Positions 40,661-50,829 of a stretch of DNA of 64,000 bases are shown here, one piece after another. This DNA is from Pinguiococcus pyrenoidosus (Eukaryota; Sar; Pinguiophyceae; Pinguiochrysidales; Pinguiochrysidaceae). The notes under the pieces were generated by a model. The model was not told where the DNA came from and searched no databases. It saw nothing but the letters and a program-made list of their open reading frames with translations. The stretch lies in NCBI GenBank assembly GCA_019677205.1, contig JAAMXY010001322.1:26919-90918 (forward strand). Direction: 5' to 3'. A program made the translations under genes and the position numbers. Each line of letters begins with the position of its first letter. Position 1 is the first letter of the stretch.

Positions 40661-41697
40661 TTTCTACTCAGACGCTGCGTCTCCACCGCCTGTTCACGTG
40701 CAAGGATCCCTTCGTGGGATCTTTCAGGGCGCTGCCTGCTACTTGCTGCTTGCTACTTCCCGCTTTCCGCCTCTTGCATCTTGTTCTGCGCCGTCGTCGT
40801 GTTCAGGCGCCTAAGATCAGTTCTGACACAGAACACAGCCAAGCGCGACGGCCAGCTTGTTTTGGAGCCCCGGTGTGGCGGATCCCAACCCTTTCCCAAA
40901 AGGAAGAAGTCCGAGAACCCGGAACCCCCTTCTGCAGGTTTGCGCCCGACGGTGTCACAAGCAGTCGTTCGGGAAGGTTCCGGAAGGCCCTGGCATGATG
41001 ACGCGTTAGGACCCCATTGCAGTTGACCGTTGAAGGAATGTTCTGGTTGAGAAAACCCGTAACGACCGCGTGGCTAGCCAGCGCCAGCGGGGCATGCGTG
41101 CGACACGTTCCCTCCTTTTTCTTCGACTGTCTAAGCACAGGAAAATAACTTTCAATAACTCCGACTAGTTTGCCCAAGCGGCAGCGCTGACAACAACTGA
41201 TTGGCCATACACTGCCGGAGGGAAGGCGGGAAGACCACTCGCAGCTATCACACGGAAACGCCGGCGCTAGGGAAGACCTTGGTCGGCGGACCCGGTTTTA
41301 AACCGGACTGTGCTGCACCAGGCCCCGATCCACAGCATGGGAAGGTGAGGCTGCAGCTTTGAACTCCGGAAATCACCTTCATCCAATGCGCTCCTACGTT
41401 GCATGATCGGTATGGCAGAGGAAGCGGAAGGAGGCTGGACGTGCTGGACGGTAACTTTTGCATACAATTCATAAGGTAACTCCGCTGAAGTGGGACCCAA
41501 TCATTCCTTGCTTCTTCCTCAACGCACCTTCTGAATCGCTTCCCACGGCCTCTACCGCAGACTTCGCTTCGCGCAGCGCAGGCAAAGGGGCCTGTCCTTG
41601 CACGCGGCGTCCATCCCAAGGCTTTGCCGCTGTGAGGTCATCGTGTTAAAGAAGAGCTGGATCGCAGAGCCCACCAAGTCGCCACCTTCCATCAACG
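40661..41697. promoter_or_regulatory. large divergent intergenic region
   Basis: 1,037 bp between the helical-protein start (minus) and the class C GPCR start (plus). It contains ATTGG at 41200-41204 and CCAAT at 41497-41501, the latter about 200 bp before the GPCR ATG. Short frames on both strands show no recognisable protein. Confidence 0.4.
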
Positions 41698-44244
41698 ATG
41701 TCGTCAAAGCAGCAGCTTCTCGCGCTCTTCAGCGTCCTTCTGGGTCTTGGAAGGGCGCAAACGCCGCCCGCTGAGCTGACGCTGGGTGTCCTGATGGCCT
41801 GGACGACCGGGCGCAGACCTTTCACCGGGCCGTACATCTACCCGGCGATCTTCCACGCGATCGACGAGATCAACAACAACCCGGACGTTCTGAACGGTAC
41901 GGACCTCAAATGGGTCTGGCACGACTCGCAGTGTGATCAGGAGGTCACCGTCGGTGCTTTCCTCGAGCTCTACAACGCCTTCGACATCTCTGGCTTCGTG
42001 GGCCCCGCATGCGACTTCCCTTCCCTATACGTATCGCCGGTGGGCAAGTACTACGACAAGGGCTTCACCACGTACCAGGCCGTCACCCAGCTGGTGACGG
42101 ATCCGTTCCTGTCCAGCGGCAACCTGGCGCGCGTGATCCCCACCTCGTTGGACGTGGCCGAGGGCTTCTTCCCGGTCGCGGCGGCTGTGAACTGGACCAC
42201 CGTGAGCGTTTTGCACTCTGACTCCATCACCGACGACTTCACGGCCAGCAAGTTCACCAATTTCCTCGTGCCGGCCCATCCCGGCATCGAGACGGGCTTT
42301 CGCCTGGCCTTCGCGAGCCGGACTTCCAGCAACATTGATACGACGATCCAGATCATGACTAATGTGAAGCAGACTGGTGCACGAGTGATATTCATCTTCG
42401 GTAGCTGCTACGACATGCGCGCTTTCCTGCTCGCGGCCAGCCGGCTGGACATGCTTGAGGGATACCAGTACATCCTCTCCGGCGTAGACACGACGTGCCA
42501 CAGAACCTCCAGGGGCTCGGGCGAGTGGGGTCCCGCGGCAAACGCAGAGGCCGGCCGCGCCTTCCACAACACGGTCACCTGGGTTGCGCCGCCGCTGGAC
42601 TCGCCCGAGTACCTCGCGTTCACCGACTACGTTGTGGAGGCGTTTAACAACGATACCTTCGAACCGTACAGATTCCCTCCGTCGGGCACCGCCACGCCAA
42701 CTGGCCCCGTGCAACTCAACCCGAACGGACTGGACTACCTCAACTACACATCATCCGGCTACCAGTCGTTCGGCCTGGCTGGGGCCGCGTACTTGCACGA
42801 CGCCATCACGATGTGGGCCATGACGGCGGATGCCATCATCCGCGACGGCGGTGACCCCAGCAGCTGGACCGACCATTCTGCTATAATCCGAGACATATCC
42901 TTCCAGGGCCTCACTGGCGAAGTTCGGGTCGGACCCTTCCTGGACCGCCTCTCGGACGCGCTGCAACAGAATATTGTGTACAACGAAGAAAGCGACACGC
43001 TTTCCTTCACCGTGCTTGGCCGCTACACTTCGTCCAACGACAGCTATGAGGCGTACCGGCCCACCGTGTACCCCGGAGGTGGCCTGACGCCACCGCCGTC
43101 GCGGGTGCCGCGCGTGTGCACTCCGGCGGACTACCAGCCATCCGGCGGGAGCTGCAACTCTGACGGGGACTTCGTGGTCGAGTTTACGCGCATTAGTGGG
43201 TTCAACTGCCTGGACTCGGATCCGCAGGCCACGACGGAGTGCGCCTTCGTGCCGGTTGAGAGCTCCTTCGGGAAGACCACCATTGCCTTTGGCATCGTGG
43301 GCATCATGGTGGCCACGTTCTTCATCATCTGGGTCGGCGTCTACAGGAACCACGCCGTGGTGAAGCTGGCGCAGCCTGAGCTCTCCGCCATCTGCATGTT
43401 TGGTTGCCTGATGCTCAACGTCAGCAGTCTGCTGCTGGTGGGCGACGAAGGCCGCCCGGCCTGCACCGCCGCGCCGCGTGTCTTCCACGTGGCGTTCACC
43501 ATCGCCCTGATCGCGCTGATTGCGAAGCTGTACCGCGTTTGGCGTATCTTCGAGAGCCGCAAGCTGAAGAAGGTGCGCGTGTCCATCCACGACATGTTCA
43601 AGGTGGTGGCGCTGTTCGTCTTCCTGGACGTGGTTATGCTCACGCTGTCCTCGGCCATCGACCCGCTGCGCCTGGAAGAAGAGACGGAAACGACCGACGG
43701 CATCCCTGTGGAGGTGGAGCAGCTGCGCTGCCGCGGCGGCGGCGTGTTCAAGTTCCTGTTGTGGGGCGTGAAGATCGCGCTCCTGTCTCTCACCTGCAGC
43801 CTCGCCTACCTAACCCGCTACGTGAGCGACCACTTCGCGGAGACGCGAGACATCTTGACCAGCGTATACCAAGTCATGCTCCTGGCCGTGGTCAGTATCA
43901 TCGTGTACAGCATGGCAGATTCGTTGCTCCTGGCCACCATGATTCGGAGCCTGGCCATCATGCTGGGCACCTCCGGCGCGCTCCTGCTCATCTTCGTACC
44001 TAAAATCAAGGCCATCCGCGATGGCGTCGACATGGAAACCGCCCTGTACGGCGCCAGCCAAGGCCAGGGCCCGTCCGTCATCACCACCACCAAGGCCATC
44101 TCAAAGGAGACGTCCAACAGCAGGCATGGGAGACCGCAATCGGCCGGCGGCAAAGACAGTCGACACTCCAAGAACTCCAAAACCTCCAAGACCGCGGCCG
44201 ACAACAAGAGCTCCGTCATATCCGAGTCCATCTTTTCGGAGTAA
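41698..44244 (+). CDS. class C (GABA-B-like) G-protein-coupled receptor
   Basis: 848 residues, no introns. A signal peptide (MSSKQQLLALFSVLLGLGRA) precedes a Venus-flytrap ligand-binding domain (about 25-440): PYIYPAIFHAIDEINNNPDV, GFVGPACDFPSLYVSPVGKY, and ARVIFIFGSCYDMRAFL. A short Cys-bearing linker (about 470-520) replaces the cysteine-rich domain of glutamate receptors, as in GABA-B. Seven membrane helices (about 524-790) start TTIAFGIVGIMVATFF; KLYRVWRIFESRKLKK after helix 3 matches the GABA-B/class C intracellular motif. The short tail is Ser/Lys-rich. It should sense a small molecule such as an amino acid and signal through G proteins or another effector. Amoebozoa and some stramenopiles and algae carry relatives; the ligand is unknown. 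The N-glycosylation sites in the ectodomain fit surface exposure. Confidence 0.9.
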   Translation: MSSKQQLLALFSVLLGLGRAQTPPAELTLGVLMAWTTGRRPFTGPYIYPAIFHAIDEINNNPDVLNGTDLKWVWHDSQCDQEVTVGAFLELYNAFDISGFVGPACDFPSLYVSPVGKYYDKGFTTYQAVTQLVTDPFLSSGNLARVIPTSLDVAEGFFPVAAAVNWTTVSVLHSDSITDDFTASKFTNFLVPAHPGIETGFRLAFASRTSSNIDTTIQIMTNVKQTGARVIFIFGSCYDMRAFLLAASRLDMLEGYQYILSGVDTTCHRTSRGSGEWGPAANAEAGRAFHNTVTWVAPPLDSPEYLAFTDYVVEAFNNDTFEPYRFPPSGTATPTGPVQLNPNGLDYLNYTSSGYQSFGLAGAAYLHDAITMWAMTADAIIRDGGDPSSWTDHSAIIRDISFQGLTGEVRVGPFLDRLSDALQQNIVYNEESDTLSFTVLGRYTSSNDSYEAYRPTVYPGGGLTPPPSRVPRVCTPADYQPSGGSCNSDGDFVVEFTRISGFNCLDSDPQATTECAFVPVESSFGKTTIAFGIVGIMVATFFIIWVGVYRNHAVVKLAQPELSAICMFGCLMLNVSSLLLVGDEGRPACTAAPRVFHVAFTIALIALIAKLYRVWRIFESRKLKKVRVSIHDMFKVVALFVFLDVVMLTLSSAIDPLRLEEETETTDGIPVEVEQLRCRGGGVFKFLLWGVKIALLSLTCSLAYLTRYVSDHFAETRDILTSVYQVMLLAVVSIIVYSMADSLLLATMIRSLAIMLGTSGALLLIFVPKIKAIRDGVDMETALYGASQGQGPSVITTTKAISKETSNSRHGRPQSAGGKDSRHSKNSKTSKTAADNKSSVISESIFSE

Positions 44245-44429
44245 AAAAGTTGCTAGGGATGGCATCGACACAAGCAGCGCGTATGTGAAAAGGGCTGGAC
44301 CTGCGGACGACCAGGATTTTGATTTAAGTGTTTGGCTGAATGAGCATGACGACGACGCCTGCGGCGTCTGGAAAGCTGCGCTTTGTGGCCCTCATTCTGA
44401 AAGAGTTCACCGATTGTTTTTGACTTCTT

Positions 44430-44872
44430 CTAGCAGTTGACTTTCCCTGCTCGAAGCATCACCATATCCACGTACGTGGACTCCAAAGCAGTCATTACTT
44501 GGTTTCCTCTGGCTGCTAGCAATGCCAAGAAGGGCGTCAAGAGTTGGCATCTCTGTCGGCTCAGCTTGTGTGGGTACGATCGCAAGGAGACAAAGGTGGC
44601 CTGAGAGCGCGAGAGGCTTTGCTGCGCGTACTTGGCATTGAGCTGAAAGCTAGCGACGCATTGAATCTTCGATGACACAATCATGTAGGAGACTCCGTGC
44701 TAGAATGTGCTGAAGGAAAGCCTTTCTGCCTTCATTATGACGCGCCTTACGTACAAAGCGCCCTGTGCTCCGCCGCCAGCAGCTCGAAGCGTGGATGTCC
44801 AAGCCGGACTTGACTAAGGCGAGAGCTGCGAGGTGAATTCCCGATCGCTTGCTGCTTGCGCATTGCCTCCAT
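44430..44872 (-). CDS. possible small two-exon gene, unknown
   Basis: Tentative. An ATG at 44872 opens MEAMRKQQAIGNSPRSSRLSQ; a 62-bp GT-AG intron (donor CTTT/GTACGT, acceptor CGGAG/TCTCC) would join it to a frame ending AGKVNC at 44430, about 126 residues. Content is basic with a helical C-terminus, with no known domain. Start, splice sites and stop are consistent, but the acceptor has a poor pyrimidine tract and other reading is possible. It is convergent with the class C GPCR. Confidence 0.3.
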
Positions 44873-45204
44873 CACACAGCTCCCGATGCCTAGATTGTCG
44901 CGTGACTGGCATATGGATCGGTATCCAGTCCGGATTGCTCAGGCTATGTCATATACGCATCTGTGTATTTCATACATATATATACTGTATAGTATCATAC
45001 AAGAAACATGACCTCTACGACTTTACCATGCTTCCTTAGGCACGCCATCCCGGACCGGCTGCCGTTTCGGGACTCTCATGCCATATTATCTGGAATACTG
45101 CGCATCGCTCTTCCGTCGCCACCGTTTTTCTGCGATATGAACAACCTTCTCTTTCTTTTCGGATCCGGATGACGTTCTGAAGCAAGGAAGCATACACGGG
45201 CTGC
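44873..45204. other. AT-rich intergenic spacer
   Basis: 332 bp; an AT-rich patch near 44960-45000 (TATATATACTGTATAGTA) contrasts with the GC-rich surroundings and may be promoter DNA for either neighbour. A minus-strand frame across 45036-45497 overlaps the plus-strand exon and looks less protein-like. Confidence 0.35.
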
Positions 45205-45614
45205 ATGGCGCTGGTCGAGAGGGCGTTTACGAAGAGCGCCCGAGAGGTGCCTCGGCTGCCGCTACACAAGGTCGCTAATGCCGAGCCGAGGAGCGCAACT
45301 CTGCCGAGGCCAGTGCCATCTGCAAGAATCGGAGACTTCGGCATTTCTCGGACACCGCAGAAGATGGACCAAGAAGCACTCAAGATATGCGGACCGTTGC
45401 CCAGGTCGTTGCACGATGATACAGATACTGCTCCGACTTCAGGAGTGACACATTCAATGTCGAAATGGCTGCAGGTCGACGTTACCTGCGACGGCAAGCG
45501 CGCGACAAACGAAACAAGGACGGCTTGGGAAGGAGCATCCGGAGTTGCCTCCTCCGCCGCCGGGTATCCGAGCGATGGTATGGACAGAGCTTGAGTCGTT
45601 TTTGTATGAGATAG

Positions 45615-45687
<73 letters not shown>

Positions 45688-47045
45688 TCTAGATGCTAAG
45701 CCTACTACATCACACACGTGGGACCCCTAGGCCGTCGAAGACTGCTTTGCGCCGCTCCCCCCGCCTCCACCTCGAGGTTCCGACGAAGCGCCACTGCAGG
45801 AAGAAGCGGTGGGTCTTGTGCTGGATCCAACACTCCCACTTTCGTCGATGACTAGGCTCACCATTAGGGCGACGGTGGAGCCGTGGTGGAGGAGATGGAG
45901 GAGTCGCCGGTAAAGCACATGGTTGCGCAGCTGGAGGCGTCGGTGGCATCTGGCGAGAGGCAAATCAAGGACATCAAGACGCTCCTCGAGTATCAAGCCA
46001 AGCAGAGGAAGCGAGACCAGCTGGACTTCAACGCGAGACTAATTCAGACCGTCGAGCGGCTCAGTAGACTGCTGCACATGTACCGCATCGAGTGTGCTTT
46101 AGTTCGGCAAAACCAGACGGGGGAGGCCGTCGAGGTGCTCCGAGAAAGACATGCGACACTGGCGCACGAGCTGTCGCAACCGATGGAGGAGGTCACTCCG
46201 TTGCACTTCGATACGTGGGCCACGCCGAATAGGCAAGGGCTTCCCCTGACTCTGGAAAAGTTACGTGAGGTCTTCTTACTTCTCATCTTTCCTTTCTCTT
46301 GGCACGTAGGGGAAAAGAATGGCTGCCTGGAGGAATCTGGCCGAGCTCGACAGCGAACTTCTGGCGCCATCGCGATCGCTTCGACAAGGGCGCGGACGCC
46401 CGGCGACGTGTAAGTGCTCTCCTCTTCCATCCTTGTGCAAGCAGCACGGCGTCTGATGGTCTTTTCTTTTCTTCTCTTTGGCCTTTTGCGCTTTCCTTGG
46501 TCGTTCCGTAGACGATGTGGAAATCGGCGCCGGGACCTGTCAAGGCTGTCAGCGTCGGCGATGCTCGCGTCCACCAGTGGCGGGGTCGGACCATCGAGGT
46601 CATTCCGACGGGCGCTCCCAAGGTGGCAACATACTTCTGGGTCCCCCATTTCAAAAACACTCACGTTAGTCTTGTCCCTTCAGACGGGTCGCTCGAGTGT
46701 CGCATACTCGTTGCCCTCGATGCGCACCATTGAGATCGTGCCGTGCGTGTCTCCCAAGGTGCTTGCCGGTCTACCTTCCCACCAATCAGCTCGCAATACT
46801 CAATCGCTTTGCCTCAGACGGGACGATCGAGCATCACCTGCTCGTTGCCTTCAACGTCCACCGCAAGCGCGCTCGACGTCTTCGAAGCGGTTGTGGGCGT
46901 GGATCAGATGATGGACGCGCGGGACGCCGTTCGCGTCCTTCGACGAAAGAAGGAGGTGCTGCGATCCGCACTTCAGTATAGCAGGGTCGCTGCGATGCGA
47001 GATGTACTCGGAGAAAGGGTGGTGCGAGAGAATATCAAGCGATGA
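45205..47045 (+). CDS. unrecognised multi-exon protein with duplicated exon
   Basis: Best model: exons 45205-45474, 45731-45808, 45868 to about 46264-46269, about 46310-46407, about 46512 or 46553 to 46622, 46684-46758 and 46818-47045. The 59-bp intron 45809-45867 and the last two introns (61 and 59 bp) have good sites and phase. The 45868 exon is helical (KHMVAQLEASVASGERQIKD, LIQTVERLSRLLHMYRIECA); the last exon is also helical (LDVFEAVVGVDQMMDARDAV ... VVRENIKR). Between them a short segment is encoded twice (RTIEVIPTGAPK and RTIEIVPCVSPK). The first exon (MALVERAFTKSAREVPRLPL) and its 256-bp intron, which holds the GA microsatellite, are least certain; without them the protein starts at ATG 45895. 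Joins in 46264-46552 have two competing frames. The family is unknown. Confidence 0.45.
45619..45682. repeat. (GA)n microsatellite
   Basis: About 30 uninterrupted GA dinucleotides, probably inside an intron of the flanking gene. Frames through it give Arg-Glu or Ser-Leu repeats and are not coding. Confidence 0.97.
46587..46857 (+). repeat. tandem duplication of an exon-intron unit
   Basis: Two diverged copies of about 135 bp each (46587-46722 and 46723-46857). Each holds the end of an exon (CGGACCATCGAGGTC versus CGCACCATTGAGATC ... CCCAAG), a GT-AG intron of about 60 bp, and the start of the next exon (ACGGGTCGCTCGAG versus ACGGGACGATCGAG). Exon parts are more alike than introns. Confidence 0.7.
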
Positions 47046-47177
47046 TGCCACTCGGCCCACAAAAGCGAATGCGAGTCGCCCGCGGCACCGCCCAACTGAA
47101 GGAGGAATGAACCCAGATGCTCTGCTTTCTATTTCAGCCATACTAGCCAAAAAAGATGGACAGCTTTGACATTCTAT

Positions 47178-50100
47178 TTATGGCACCGCTCCCTTTAGAA
47201 CTCTGAGTGCCTTTTCCGTGTGACCGTACCGTAGCAGCCAGAACACTGCGACAAAGCGAAAGGTGAGCCGTTCTGCCGGGAGCCCACGCTGGCGTCAGGA
47301 GACCTGTCTTACCAAGGGTACGCCTGGCGCGGGGACTGTAAGTGTCCTGTTGAAGGGCCAACTCCATATGATCGTGCGCCTGCTGAAGATTTCCCCGCAT
47401 CAGAGCCACGGTCGCCAGGTTGACCTGAGAGCGAATGGCATGTCATGAGCGCAAACAAGACCAACACCAGAGTGCGACGAGTCCAAACCTGAGTGTCACT
47501 CTGAACGCGTTTCTCAGGCTGTGCAAGAGACGGAGCCGTTGCATTGGCATCGGCAGCCGTGGGCAGGCCAACTGCACCGTCCCCCGAGGCGGCCTGGGGG
47601 GCACCACCGCGCAGGGCCTCTGGGCTCAGCAGCCCCCACGGGCCCTTGACCCCGAGACCGGCGCTGGCCGAAGCCTGCGCGGCCGCCTTGACAAGAGCCT
47701 CGGTTGCCGCGGAGGTCTCGCTGGGATCCGCGTCTTCTCGTCCTCGAAGATGCGCACGGGCTTGGTCCGGCTTCCCTAGGAGGCACAGGGCCTCGGCCGC
47801 GTACGTATGGGCAAGGTGCCTGCGCGCCACGACGCCCCTCTGCTGGGCGGAGAGGCATGACGTCTGAGTGTGGGTAGATCTCGTCGGCGCGAAGGCGTGC
47901 CGCGTTGCTTGACGAACCTGTGCATCGCTCTTCTGCGCCTCTTCGTTGTCTTCGTCGTTGACCGCCGCGTCTTCAGAGCCATCCGGAAGGCGTACTGCTA
48001 TCACCTTCTCCGCCGAATCCAAAGCCAGAGTCGGGCAGCCCAGCCGCAGGTACACGTACGCAAGATGCGTGTGCGCTGCCACGTAGACAGCCCGCGCCTC
48101 GCCGTTCTCGACCGAGCCCCCCATCATCTCTTCGCCACTGCCCCGATCGAGATCCTGGCTCAAGTAGATGGCGTTCGAGAGGTAGAACACGGCGTCCTTC
48201 AGGCTTGAACCCAGGCCAGCTCCGTCCCCGCCGCCAGACACGTCGGACGCCTCTGGAGCAACAACATCCTGCTGGTTCTCCGGTATCGGAAGGAGCACAC
48301 GGCGGCAACGGCCCTTGCCTAAGACGCGGGACGGTGAGCGACTGCAGCGGTGACGGATTCTGCATGGACGGAGACCTGCGATGCCCCGCACGAGATCCCC
48401 ATACGCGATGATCGCCTTGTTCGAAGTCGCCTGCAGGCGCTGCTTCTCCTCAACACCTTTCGCGGCGTCAATGCCGATGCAGCATTCCGCAAGACGGATC
48501 CAAAGCCTTGAGAGGAACGCAGTCAGCAAAGCGAAACCAGAGCCCAGCCATGCTGCTTCCGCTCACCGTGGCCTGTGAGTGAAGAGGGTTGCCGACGCCC
48601 GCAAGGCCGCAAAAGCCTCTTGGGGTCTCCTACAGAGAAGAGCGATCGGTGAGTCGCCCCAATCGACAGCGAACTTCAAATGCTTCTCCGCTCCAGTCAA
48701 AGGCAAGGATGTGGGAAGGACTTGGAAGGTTGGCGCACTTATCCGCTCAGCAACCAAATGAGATTGCCTTCCCCTTATCTTCGCACGGCGTCTTTCTCTG
48801 GCTCAGTGGTGCCAGCACGGCATTCTCAACAAAGATGGACACTTGCGACGAACGCAACACCGCGAGGCACCAACGCTTACCCGACCAGAAGCAGCTGCAG
48901 ACCGGTGTTGTACAGGATGTTCTCGCTTGGCAGCACCTGGGCCGAGCCGAGGAAGTGAGTACACAGAAGCAGCACCGACCATGGACACGCTTCACCCGCA
49001 ACCCATTCGCTCTTACCTCAAGATCCATCTGCTCCTGACCGGATGAGGTGGTCTTGCGACTGCCCTTGGCATTCTCCAGCTCGGACAGCGCCTGCTGAAA
49101 ATAGTGCAGCGCCACCCTCGCCCGATGAAGCCTCAGGTGCAGACAGCCCATGTTGTTCAGGAAGAGGATCCTCATGGAAGGCGTCAGGATCGAGTGCTGC
49201 TCGCCACCAGCGGTGGCTGCACTCGGCTGCGCGTGCTGCTCTTCGTTCGCTCCGCGACTCGCCGCGTCGAGAAGCTTCAGCACCTTCTTGTAGTTGTTCC
49301 TCAAGTACTCGTAGTTTGCCTTCAGGAAGAGCGCCGTAGCATTGGCGTGCTCCGGCCGGGGCAGCGGCAAAAGAGCGGCCAACAACTCGGACGTCTTCCT
49401 GCTCCCCGTCGTATCCTTGACAAGGTCTTTGCCGTGCCCCTCCCGCAACACCCGCTGGTAGAGTTCCAACGCGCTCTTCAACTCCTTTCGACTGGTTCTA
49501 TGGCTCTGCTGAAGCAAGGAGCACTTCGCCTTGTACAGGTGCGTTCTAAAGGCTAGCTCGGCCTGGATGCCAGCGCTACGAAGGCTGCCGTCGTCGGGGT
49601 CGGGACTAGGATTCGGGCTCCCGGTCCCGTTGGCGACCGAGCTGCCCTCGTCACTCACGGCCTTGCTCAGAAACTGCAGGAGCGGCGCGACCTTACTCCC
49701 AAACGCCGCGCGCGCCCGGCTGGAGCAGACCGCGCCCCGCGCCGTGTGGATGAGAACGTCCAGCAGCAGGCAGACCACCGCGATGCCCGTTGCCTCCGAG
49801 CACAGGCCAATGTTTGTCCAGATGCCCTCGAGGATGTACTGCGCACTACGATACTGCTTCATGCTGAAGAGGAGGAGGGCGTAGTTGTACAGCAGCCGCG
49901 AGGCGTTGCAGTCGAAGGGGACATCCTCTCCGCGACCGTCGTAGATGGAAGTCGGGCCGGTCCCGTCGAGGACGGGCAGAATCTTCGCGGCCAGAGAAGG
50001 CTTGTAGCTCTGCAGAAGACTCTGCATGCTCGAGAGCGCCTCATCGCGGCCGCGTCTGCTGGCGTCAGCCGGCTGCAGGAGCCGGACGACGCGCAAGTTG

Positions 50101-50360
50101 TGCTCGATTCGCAGCTTGAGGATGTCGCTGAGCGCTTCGCCTTCGACCGGATCTAGGAAGACAACGAAACAAAGCATCCCGTGAGTCACCGCACATTCTC
50201 TTGAGAACGGCGTCGGTCCCGCGTGGACTTCTTCTGTACCTGATTCGCGGCCGCTGAGCAGCTCTTCTAGGCACGAGATGGACGACGAGTAGTCGCCCTG
50301 CACGTAGCTGGAGAACGCGCGCTCCGCGAGCTCTTCTCGCCGCTCCTCTGCTTCCTCCAT
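47178..50360 (-). CDS. CNOT10: CCR4-NOT complex subunit 10
   Basis: Eight exons: 50360-50240, 50152-49017, 48936-48881, 48629-48567, 48506-47918, 47839-47489, 47424-47313 and 47245-47178; all phases consistent, 831 residues. TPR-type helices run throughout: ERAFSSYVQGDYSSSISCLE, LKLRIEHNLRVVRLL, LLYNYALLLFSMKQYRSAQ, FLNNMGCLHLRLHRARVALH with YFQQAL. Splicing creates VLPSENILYNTGLQLLLVG and GRPQEAFAALRASATLFTHR followed by PRLWIRLAECCIGID, the strongest CNOT10 block, and the ending YGHTEKALRVLKGAVP. The 78-bp intron 47840-47917 has no stop and is a multiple of three. CNOT10 docks with CNOT11 on the CNOT1 N-terminus and acts in mRNA deadenylation. The start MEEAEERREELAERAF was chosen as the first ATG that gives a family-like N-terminus. 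Divergent from the PELP1-like gene. Confidence 0.9.
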
Positions 50361-50829
50361 GGGATCGCCTGGTAACCTGCGGCAGTGCGAGTCTCCGCAC
50401 TCGAGAAAATCCGCGCACGAAGTGCCGCGAAGCCGCAAGACCCGCGCAACGCCGCGCTGTCGAGCGGTGGCGCGGCGCCGCTCAAAACAAGATTGAATTT
50501 GCGCGGGGGTTCTGTCCAGCTACGTCTCTGTCCGATTCCAGGCACCCGAAGCGCTCCGGCGCTTCGCGGCCGGCCATTTTGATGTTGATTTTGCTTTTGC
50601 TTTTGCTTTTGCTTTTTTACGTCTTGCTGCTTCTTTCGATCTTCTTTCTTGGCTTCGCTTGCTATGTCCGGCAGCACTTCTGTCCACAAGCGTTTCTGTC
50701 CCCGTGTCCGCATCTCTGTCTCAGTGCGTCTCTGTCGATCAGCAGCTACTCCGTCCAGGTCCCGTACGTCTCTGTCCCGAGCAAAAGCGCTGTCCAGCAT
50801 CGCTTTCCCGCCGCCACTCAATCCCTCTC
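50361..50829. promoter_or_regulatory. divergent promoter region with TTTTGC repeat
   Basis: 469 bp between the CNOT10 (minus) and PELP1-like (plus) start codons. It holds a TTTTGC hexanucleotide repeat of four to five units at about 50589-50618 and pyrimidine-rich tracts with many TCTCTGTC-like words up to 50800. Confidence 0.5.

Noticed and set aside
45454-45730. Ser-Leu and Arg-Glu repeat proteins across 45454-45730
   Set aside because: They are translations of a pure (GA)n microsatellite.
46512-46733. Frame MWKSAPGPVKAVSVGDARVH continuing past 46622 to DAHH as the true protein
   Set aside because: The frame is probably right up to 46622, but the matching duplicated splice sites and the in-phase downstream helical exon favour splicing there.
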